Notes under the pieces: model-generated
Told to the model about the DNA's origin: nothing
The model's input: the letters and a program-made list of their open reading frames with translations, nothing else
Database searches by the model: none
Assembly (NCBI RefSeq): GCF_018499875.1
Contig: NZ_JAHBAY010000007.1
Coordinates: 124,001-188,000, forward strand
Source of the DNA: Kineosporia corallincola
GTDB taxonomy: Bacteria > Actinomycetota > Actinomycetes > Actinomycetales > Kineosporiaceae
Direction of reading: 5' to 3'
Length of the DNA stretch: 64,000 bases
In this document: in pieces, positions 58,489 to 64,000 of the stretch
Numbering within the stretch: the stretch's first letter is position 1
Layout: every line of letters begins with the position of its first letter
Program-made: the position numbers and the translations under genes

Positions 58489-59211
58489 CTACGCGCGCAC
58501 GTACCAGTGCCCCCGCGACACCGTCCGATAACCCAGGCGCTCGTACAGCGGCAGACCGGCCTGCGTGGCCACCAGCACCGAGGCCCGCCCCGGATGGGCG
58601 GCGAGGATCGACGTCATCACCGCGGACCCCAGCCCGGCACCACGGTGCCCGGGCAGCGTCGCCAGCCAGAACACGCCGACGGCCGCACCGTCGTCGTAAC
58701 TCACGGCGGCCGCGGCGGGCTCGCCGTCGCGCCGGGCCAGCCAGGTGGTCCAGCCCGGCTCCCCGAGCACGCTCTTCGGGATCATCCGGCCCGGCGACCA
58801 CGGCACCAGCTCGGCCCTCGGGAAGCCTTCGACGATCACCCGCTCGGCCTCGTCGAGCTCCCGCGCGACGGTGACCGGCCGCACGTCACCGGCCGTCACC
58901 TCGACGTCGCCGGCCGGGCGCAGCATGGTCGGGTACACGTGCACGCTCACGCCGGGCGGAACCCGGACACCCTCCACGCCGTACGGGTCCTCGACCATGG
59001 TGCGGTATCCGACCACCGGCGTCCCCAGCAGTTCCTCGATCCGCTCCGGCGGCAGCCGGCGGCGCGGCACGATCTGCGCCCCGCTGGTGGTGCGCCGGGC
59101 GAACACGTCCTCGCCGTCGGGCAGCCCCCGCACCGGGAAACCCATGGCGGTCCAGCGGGCGATGCCGTTGGCCACGTAGAGGTCGGTCCCGGTTCCGTCC
59201 GTCGTCAGCAT
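58489..59211 (-). CDS. GNAT-family N-acetyltransferase, two-part
   Basis: A 240-residue protein. The N-terminal half (TDLYVANGIARWTAMGFPVRG, GTPVVGYRTMVEDPYGVEG) is a degenerate domain; the C-terminal half is a GNAT fold with ARRDGEPAAAAVSYDDGAAVGVFWLATLPGHRGAGLGSAVM (motif A, RGAGLG) and LPLYERLGYRTVSRGHWY (motif B). It acetylates an unknown amine. RBS AAGAGGG precedes ATG 59211. Confidence 0.82.
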   Translation of the reverse strand: MLTTDGTGTDLYVANGIARWTAMGFPVRGLPDGEDVFARRTTSGAQIVPRRRLPPERIEELLGTPVVGYRTMVEDPYGVEGVRVPPGVSVHVYPTMLRPAGDVEVTAGDVRPVTVARELDEAERVIVEGFPRAELVPWSPGRMIPKSVLGEPGWTTWLARRDGEPAAAAVSYDDGAAVGVFWLATLPGHRGAGLGSAVMTSILAAHPGRASVLVATQAGLPLYERLGYRTVSRGHWYVRA

Positions 59212-59241
59212 GCCCTCTTTCCTATCCCGGCCCTCAACGGT

Positions 59242-59276
59242 GGACGACGCCGGGTCCGCCCGGTTCGTCGTCGTCC
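59242..59276. repeat. inverted repeat between divergent genes
   Basis: GGACGACG (59242-59249) and its complement CGTCGTCC (59269-59276) flank an inner CCGGG/CCCGG hairpin. It lies between two divergently transcribed genes and shares the GGACGACG core with the 25866-25924 repeat. Confidence 0.5.
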
Positions 59277-59288
59277 GTGATTCCGGGG

Positions 59289-59294
59289 CATGAT
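59289..59294 (+). promoter_or_regulatory. -10 box CATGAT, leaderless start at 59301
   Basis: CATGAT is followed by 6 bases and the GTG at 59301. Confidence 0.5.
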
Positions 59295-59300
59295 CGGGCG

Positions 59301-60188
59301 GTGGGCTCGAAGGACTCGAAGGACTCAGGCAACCGTCACGCGGTGCGGCGCCTGGACGCGCGCGCCCGGCGGCAGGTGGCGCAGGGCACGGCCGAGATCG
59401 TGCCGGACCCGGACCGGCCGGGGGCGTACACGCTGCTGGTGGAGGGCACCGCCCAGTCGCACGTCGACCTGGCCGACCCGTCCCGGCTGGAGTTCGAGTA
59501 CATGCGCTGGCTGGGGTTCCTCATCGACCTGGCGGCCGAGCCGGGCCGGCCGGTCAACGTGCTGCACCTGGGCGGGGGAGCCTGGACCCTGCCGCGCTAC
59601 GTCGCCCACACCCGTCCGGGTTCCCGGCAGCGCGTGGTCGAGATCGACGAGCCGCTGATCGAGTTCGTGCGCGAGCACCTGCCGCTGCCGAGGAACGCCG
59701 GGGTGCGGGTGCGGGCCGGTGACGCCCGCGAGGTGCTGACCGGGCTCACCGACGACAGCGTCGACCTGATCATCGTGGACGTGTTCAGCGGCGCCCGGAT
59801 TCCCGCCCACCTCACCTCGGCCGAGTTCGCCGCCCAGGCGGCCCGGGTGCTGCGGCCCGGCGGGCTGTACACCGCCAACCTGGCCGACGGCCCCGGCCTT
59901 CACTTCGCCCGGGCCCAGGTGGCCACCGCCGCAACCGTTTTCGGCGAGACCGCGATCGTTGCCCAGCCGCCCGTGCTGCGTGGCCGGCGCTTCGGCAACC
60001 TGGTGCTGGTGGCGGGCAACGGGCCGCTGCCCCTGCGGGTGCTGGCCCGGCGCACGGCGTCCGACGTGTTCGCCGCCCGGGTGCTGGCCGGCTCGGACCT
60101 GGAGAAGTTCGTGGCGGGCGCCCAGCCGGTGGCGGACGCCGGCGCCGAGCGCTCACCCGAACCCCCGACCAGCCTGTTCAACGGCTAG
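59301..60188 (+). CDS. spermidine synthase-like methyltransferase-fold protein
   Basis: A 295-residue protein with the Rossmann fold of spermidine synthases: VEGTAQSHVDLADPSRLEFEYMRWLGFLID, LHLGGGAWTLPRYVAHTRPG (motif I), VVEIDEPLIEFVREHL, VRAGDAREVL and LIIVDVFSGARIPAHLTSAEFAAQAARVLRPGG. The conserved polyamine-binding residues of true SpeE are not clearly present; many actinobacterial members have unknown substrates. GTG 59301 fits a leaderless promoter. It is convergent with nagB, with a gap of 6 bases. Confidence 0.85.
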   Translation: MGSKDSKDSGNRHAVRRLDARARRQVAQGTAEIVPDPDRPGAYTLLVEGTAQSHVDLADPSRLEFEYMRWLGFLIDLAAEPGRPVNVLHLGGGAWTLPRYVAHTRPGSRQRVVEIDEPLIEFVREHLPLPRNAGVRVRAGDAREVLTGLTDDSVDLIIVDVFSGARIPAHLTSAEFAAQAARVLRPGGLYTANLADGPGLHFARAQVATAATVFGETAIVAQPPVLRGRRFGNLVLVAGNGPLPLRVLARRTASDVFAARVLAGSDLEKFVAGAQPVADAGAERSPEPPTSLFNG

Positions 60189-60194
60189 AACGGC

Positions 60195-60977
60195 CTAGAG
60201 CGGCTGCCAGGACGGCCGGCTGGCCCAGATGTCGTCGTAGTACTCGCGCAGCTGGAGACGGCTCGCGGCCGGCTCGTCGAGCAGCACGGTGGCGTGCCGG
60301 TGCAGTTGCACGATCGAGGCCGGGCAGGAGGCCGACAGCGGCCCCTCCACCGCCCGGGCCACGGCGTCGGCCTTGCCCTCGCCGCTGGCCAGCAGCAGCA
60401 GGTGCCGGGAGCGGCCGATCGTGCCCAGGCCCTGGGTGAGCACGTGCCGCGGCACCTCTTCCGGCGAGGAGAAGAATCGCGCATTGTCTTGCCGGGTGCG
60501 GGCGTTCAGGGTCTTCGGGCGGGTCAGCGAGGTGAGCGCGGAGCCCGGCTCGTTGAAGGCGATGTGCCCGTTCGAGCCGATCCCGGCGATCTGCACGTCG
60601 ATGCCACCGGCGTCGAGGATGGCCTGCTCGTAGCGGGCGCACTCGGCCACCGGGTCGGCGGCGGCGCCGTCCGGGCCGTGCACCGCGTCCACCGGGATCT
60701 CCAGCGGGTCGGTGACCTCACGCTGGATCACCGCGGCGTAGCGCTCCGGGTGGTCGGCGGGCAGGCCCACGTACTCGTCGAGCATGAAGGCCCGGGCGTG
60801 GGCGAAGTCCAGCCCGGCCTCCTTGTGCCGGCGGGTGAGCTCGGCGTAGAGCGGCTCCGGGGTGGAGCCGGTGGCCAGGCCGAGCACCGGGTGCGGCTCG
60901 CTGCGCAGCAGGTGCTCGATGATGTCGGCGGCCAGCGACGCGGTGGCGGTGGCGGTGGGCAGGACAATGACTTCCAT
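60195..60977 (-). CDS. nagB: glucosamine-6-phosphate deaminase
   Basis: A 260-residue enzyme that converts glucosamine-6-phosphate to fructose-6-phosphate plus ammonia. The diagnostic segments are LGLATGSTPEPLYAEL, FMLDEYVGLPADHPERYAAVI, IAGIGSNGHIAFNEPGS (active-site Asn-Gly-His-Ile-Ala-Phe-Asn) and LLLLASGEGKADAVA. The length is normal for the bacterial enzyme. It is the last gene of the minus-strand amino-sugar group, 31 bases after the ROK gene, and joins amino-sugar uptake to glycolysis. Confidence 0.96.
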   Translation of the reverse strand: MEVIVLPTATATASLAADIIEHLLRSEPHPVLGLATGSTPEPLYAELTRRHKEAGLDFAHARAFMLDEYVGLPADHPERYAAVIQREVTDPLEIPVDAVHGPDGAAADPVAECARYEQAILDAGGIDVQIAGIGSNGHIAFNEPGSALTSLTRPKTLNARTRQDNARFFSSPEEVPRHVLTQGLGTIGRSRHLLLLASGEGKADAVARAVEGPLSASCPASIVQLHRHATVLLDEPAASRLQLREYYDDIWASRPSWQPL

Positions 60978-61008
60978 CGGGTTCCGTTCAGGCGGGTCTC
61001 AGGCGGTC

Positions 61009-62031
61009 TCAGGCGGGCAGGTCTTCGGTCAGGGCGCCGTCGAGCGTGGCCGGGGTGTCGTCGGAGGTGGCCAGGGCGGGGGGCTCGGTGGCCAGCAGCG
61101 CTGCGCCGATCGCGGCGACCGGCTGGTCGCGGGGCACCACGGACAGCCGGGCGGACAGGTCCAGCCCGCGCAGGAACGGCGACGAGCCGGCCTGCCGGTC
61201 GAGGGCCTTGGCCACCGCGTGCCGCAGCGGCTCGCCGATCTCGGCCACCCCGCCGCCGAGCACGATCAGGTCGACGTCGACGGTGAGGGCCAGCATGCGG
61301 GTGGCGTCGGCCAGGTAGCCGGCTACCTCGTCACGCAGTTCCTTCGCCGCCGCGTCCCCGTGGGCGGCGGCGGCGAAGAGGTCCTGCCCGGCGGGCAGTT
61401 CGCTGCCCGGGCGAGGGGTCCAGCGGGCGGCGATGGCACTGCCCGAGGCCAGCGCCTCCAGGCAGCCGTGCTGGCCGCAGCCGCAGACCGGGCCGGACGG
61501 GTCGATCGGGATGTGGCCGATCTCGCCGGCCGCGCCGTGCGGGCCGCGGCGCAGCCGGCCGTCCAGCACGATGCCCGCCGCGATGCCGGTGCCGATGCTC
61601 AGGTAGGCCATGTCGATCCGGCCCAGCCGCAGGTGCGAGGCAGCCCCCAGGGCGGCCGCGTTCACGTCGTTCTCGACCACCACCGGCAGGTCGAGCCGGC
61701 GGCCGAGCCGGTCGGCCAGGGCCAGCCCGCCCGGGCCGACCCCGAGGTTGACCGCGTGGGTGATCTTTCCGCGCCGGGCGTCGACCAGGCCAGGGATGCC
61801 GATGCCGACGCCGCTGAACACCTCGTGCGGCGCTCCGGCGGAGAGTCCGGCGGTCAGCGCGCCGAGCGCCCGGGCGGCCGTGTCGACCACCCCTTCCGGG
61901 CCGAGACCGGTGGCCAGCCGGGTGGATTCGACCACCCGGGGGCGGCCGTCGGGGGCGGAGACATCGACCGCGACCGCCAGCACCTTCGAGCCGCCGATGT
62001 CGAGACCCGCCAGCAGGGTGGGCTCACTCAC
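61009..62031 (-). CDS. ROK-family sugar kinase (N-acetylglucosamine/glucose kinase-like)
   Basis: A 340-residue kinase. The ATP-binding motif is GLDIGGSKVLAVAVD, the substrate/metal region is VVVENDVNAAALGAA, the ROK signature and zinc ligands are CGCGQHGCLEALASGSAIA, and the C-terminal VDLIVLGGGVAEIG follows. There is no HTH, so it is a kinase rather than a NagC-type repressor. Placement between an N-acetylglucosaminidase and nagB suggests N-acetylglucosamine or glucosamine phosphorylation (inference). GTG 62031 overlaps the upstream stop (GTGA). Confidence 0.92.
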   Translation of the reverse strand: MSEPTLLAGLDIGGSKVLAVAVDVSAPDGRPRVVESTRLATGLGPEGVVDTAARALGALTAGLSAGAPHEVFSGVGIGIPGLVDARRGKITHAVNLGVGPGGLALADRLGRRLDLPVVVENDVNAAALGAASHLRLGRIDMAYLSIGTGIAAGIVLDGRLRRGPHGAAGEIGHIPIDPSGPVCGCGQHGCLEALASGSAIAARWTPRPGSELPAGQDLFAAAAHGDAAAKELRDEVAGYLADATRMLALTVDVDLIVLGGGVAEIGEPLRHAVAKALDRQAGSSPFLRGLDLSARLSVVPRDQPVAAIGAALLATEPPALATSDDTPATLDGALTEDLPA

Positions 62032-63506
62032 CGCATACCACCCAGAACTTCCGCCGCCGCGCGCAGACTCACCGACGATCCTCCGTACGTCCATATCGCG
62101 GCCGCCCCGGGCAGTCCCGTGGGCGAACCATCAGCATCCACCACCGGCCAGCCGGTTTCGACCGTTACCAGATCCGGGCGTGCCCGGGCGATCCGCTCCA
62201 ACCGGTCGGCCACCCAGGCGTGCCGGTGCGCGTCGCGCACCAGTGCCACCAGGGGCCGGTCACCCACCTCGGCCAGAACGGTCGCCGGGTCGTCGGTGGG
62301 TGTGAAAGATCGTTTGTCCGCCCCCTCCAGAAGATCGAGCGGCAAAGTCCACGGTACCTCACCTGCGGCGATCCCAGGAGTGACGTGAAACTCAAGTAGC
62401 ACAGCGTGTTTCCGGGTGATGAGTTCGTGCGGACCGCGCACGAACAGGGCCCGCCGGGCGGCATCGCGATCGGCGTCCTCGCTGCCGGGCCCGGTCCCGG
62501 CCGGCTGCTGCCGGGCGACCAGCGCGTCCACCCGCCCCGCCGCCTCGGCGAGCCGTCGGGCGGGCAGCCTGCCGTCGCCGACCGCGGCCACGATGTCGTC
62601 GATCACCCAGGTCAGCACCGCCTCCATCGCGCCCGGCGCGCGCTCCGGGCCGATGCACAGCAGGTCCGCACCGGCCGCCAGGGCGGCCACCGCGGCCCGT
62701 CCAGGCCCGCCGTAGGGCTTTGCCACCCCGGCCATGTCGAGGGCGTCGGTGACGATCACCCCGTCGAAACCCAGCTCCCCGCGCAGGATCCCGAGCACGG
62801 CCGGACTGGTCGTGGCCGGGTTCGCGGCGTCCACCGCGGCCAGCACCACGTGCGAGGTCATCACCGCCGGCACCCCGGCCGCCACCGCCGCCGCGAACGG
62901 CACCAGTTCCCGCTGCCGCACGGTGTCCAGGTCGATGTCCAGTCGTGGCATCGCCAGGTGCGAGTCGGTCACCGTGGCGCCGTGGCCGGGAAAATGCTTG
63001 ACGCAGGCCGCGACCCCGGCCTGTTCCAGCCCGGCAGCGAACGCCACGGTGTGCCGGGCCACCAGGTCCGGTGTCGCCCCGAAGCTGCGTACCCCGATCA
63101 CCGGGTTGTCCGGCTCGCAGTTCACGTCGGCGACCGGTCCCAGGTCCAGATCGATCCCGATGCGGCGCAGGCGCTTTCCGATCCCGGCCGCCACCGCGGT
63201 GGTCAGCTCCGGGTCGTCCACCGCGCCGAGCACCGCGTGCCCGGCGGTCCGGCCACCACGCACCGCGTCCAGGCGGGTGACGTCGCCGCCCTCCTCGTCG
63301 AGCGTCACCAGGCAGCCGGCCGGTGAGCTCTCGTGGATCCGCGCCACGAGGGCCGCGGCCTGATCGTCGTCCCCGGTCAGGTTCGTGCCGAACAGGCACA
63401 CCGAACCGATGCCCTCACCCAGCCGGAACCGCATCCAGCCAGGCAGTTCCAGGCCGTGGAACGACGGCATCAGCACCCGGTGGGCCTGACGGTGGATCTC
63501 GTTCAT
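62028..63506 (-). CDS. nagZ: glycoside hydrolase family 3, N-acetylglucosaminidase (NagZ-like)
   Basis: A 492-residue intracellular enzyme expected to release terminal GlcNAc from chitooligosaccharides or muropeptides. The signature VKHFPGHGATVTDSHL carries the NagZ-type Asp-His dyad, and VTDALDMAGVAKPYGG holds the nucleophile Asp. There is no signal peptide. A variable ~170-residue C-terminal domain follows the barrel, longer than Gram-negative NagZ and like the Gram-positive two-domain form. ATG 63506 overlaps the permease stop (ATGA). It is in line with the ROK kinase and nagB. Confidence 0.92.
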   Translation of the reverse strand: MNEIHRQAHRVLMPSFHGLELPGWMRFRLGEGIGSVCLFGTNLTGDDDQAAALVARIHESSPAGCLVTLDEEGGDVTRLDAVRGGRTAGHAVLGAVDDPELTTAVAAGIGKRLRRIGIDLDLGPVADVNCEPDNPVIGVRSFGATPDLVARHTVAFAAGLEQAGVAACVKHFPGHGATVTDSHLAMPRLDIDLDTVRQRELVPFAAAVAAGVPAVMTSHVVLAAVDAANPATTSPAVLGILRGELGFDGVIVTDALDMAGVAKPYGGPGRAAVAALAAGADLLCIGPERAPGAMEAVLTWVIDDIVAAVGDGRLPARRLAEAAGRVDALVARQQPAGTGPGSEDADRDAARRALFVRGPHELITRKHAVLLEFHVTPGIAAGEVPWTLPLDLLEGADKRSFTPTDDPATVLAEVGDRPLVALVRDAHRHAWVADRLERIARARPDLVTVETGWPVVDADGSPTGLPGAAAIWTYGGSSVSLRAAAEVLGGMR

Positions 63507-64000
63507 CCCTTGACAGCTCCTGCCACGAGCCCCTCGGTCATCCGGCTCTGGACCAGCAGGAAGAACACGATCACCGGGATCGCCATCAAGGTCGACCCGG
63601 CCATCACCCCGCCCCAGTCGGTGCCCTTGGCGCCCTCGTTGAAGGTCTGGAGCCAGACCGGAAGTGTCTGGTTCTCCGGCTTGTTCATCAGGACCAGCGC
63701 GAACGTGAACTCGTTCCAGGCCTGGATGAACGCGAACGTCCCGGTCGCCACCAGTCCCGGCGCCATCAGCGGGAAGGTGATCCGGCGGAACGCCTGGAAA
63801 CGGCTGCACCCGTCCACCATCGCGGCCTCCTCCAGCTCGACCGGCACCCCGGCGACGAACCCGCGCAGCGTCCAGATCGTGAACGGCAGCACGAACACCA
63901 GGTACACCAGGGTCAGGCCGAGCGCGGTGTTCACCAGCTGCCAGCCGTCCAGCACCTTGAACAGCGAGATCACCATCGCCTCGGCCGGCACCATCTGCAC
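63503..64000 (-). CDS. carbohydrate ABC transporter permease, MalG/NagG-like (partial)
   Basis: The 3' part (165 residues) of a sugar permease; the 5' end lies beyond the window. The EAA loop is visible as EEAAMVDGCSRFQAFRRITFPLMAPG, which binds the shared ATPase. Several membrane helices follow (LVATGTFAFIQAWNEFTFALVLM, AGSTLMAIPVIVFFLLVQSRM). The C-terminus GLVAGAVKG is typical. It probably imports N-acetylglucosamine or chitobiose, given the nagZ, kinase and nagB that follow in an overlapping operon (inference). Confidence 0.93.
   Translation of the reverse strand: MQMVPAEAMVISLFKVLDGWQLVNTALGLTLVYLVFVLPFTIWTLRGFVAGVPVELEEAAMVDGCSRFQAFRRITFPLMAPGLVATGTFAFIQAWNEFTFALVLMNKPENQTLPVWLQTFNEGAKGTDWGGVMAGSTLMAIPVIVFFLLVQSRMTEGLVAGAVKG

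Noticed and set aside
59301-60188. True spermidine synthase.
   Set aside because: The fold and motif I are present but the polyamine-site residues are not evident, so only a family-level call is given.

Overview
The window is chromosomal DNA from a high-GC actinobacterium. Supporting signs are the dense GC-biased coding, GTG starts, many -10-like TANNNT boxes lying 6-8 bases before start codons (leaderless transcription), the dusB-dgt-dnaG neighbourhood, MmyB-type and NarL-type regulators, and a DtxR/IdeR-like iron box. A Kineosporia-like actinomycete would fit, but I cannot establish the genus from the sequence alone. No plasmid, prophage, CRISPR or rRNA is visible. The one trace of mobile DNA is a decayed tyrosine-integrase fragment next to tRNA-Asn.

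Layout. 1-4.9 kb: the 3' end of glycyl-tRNA synthetase, then two tandem paralogous HEAT-like repeat proteins. 4.9-9.9 kb: a DrrAB-type ABC exporter with an adjacent two-component system, a HAD hydrolase and an SRPBCC protein. 9.9-15.7 kb: housekeeping block dusB-dgt-(small membrane protein)-dnaG-(conserved unknown). 15.7-21 kb: a MarR-like protein with a very repetitive N-terminus, then a family 2 glycosyltransferase whose N-terminus carries two MshEN-like (c-di-GMP-binding type) motifs, then two membrane proteins. 21-24.6 kb: a translationally coupled three-gene operon of single-pass envelope proteins. 24.6-28.3 kb: an FAD oxidoreductase and a divergent, multiply broken MASE1-PAS-GGDEF sensor. 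28.4-31.1 kb: tRNA-Asn, its terminator, an integrase remnant and two secreted or anchored proteins of unknown function.

31.1-36.9 kb: a stand-alone A-PCP-TE enzyme (an NRPS-like protein with no condensation domain) divergent from a TIM-barrel isomerase-like gene with a clear operator palindrome, then a lipoprotein plus glutathionylspermidine-synthase-like pair resembling enterobacterial YgiB-YgiC. 36.9-45 kb: a CAT-anticodon tRNA, a META-domain lipoprotein, a YdjM-like membrane protein, a GH43 arabinanase, small accessory genes including one frameshifted membrane protein, a nucleotidyltransferase, a PPOX-type flavoprotein behind an iron-box-like site, and an esterase lipoprotein. 45-49.7 kb: an intact GGDEF cyclase translationally coupled to a 40-codon ORF, an XRE/MmyB regulator, a short RecQ helicase and a DinB-like protein. 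49.8-57.9 kb: valS (a lineage unlike the usual bacterial form), a membrane protein, a second two-component system whose response regulator has a tandem-repeat N-terminus, a secreted RTX-repeat protein and a phospholipase D family protein. 57.9-64 kb: NUDIX, GNAT and spermidine-synthase-like genes, then an amino-sugar operon on the minus strand (ABC permease, GH3 N-acetylglucosaminidase, ROK kinase, nagB).

Themes that link genes. Two diguanylate-cyclase loci (one intact, one decayed) and a glycosyltransferase with MshEN-like motifs suggest c-di-GMP control of an exported polysaccharide; this is inference. The amino-sugar operon gives a coherent uptake, hydrolysis, phosphorylation and deamination route for N-acetylglucosamine oligomers. 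Small paired two-component genes sit next to likely targets (the ABC exporter).
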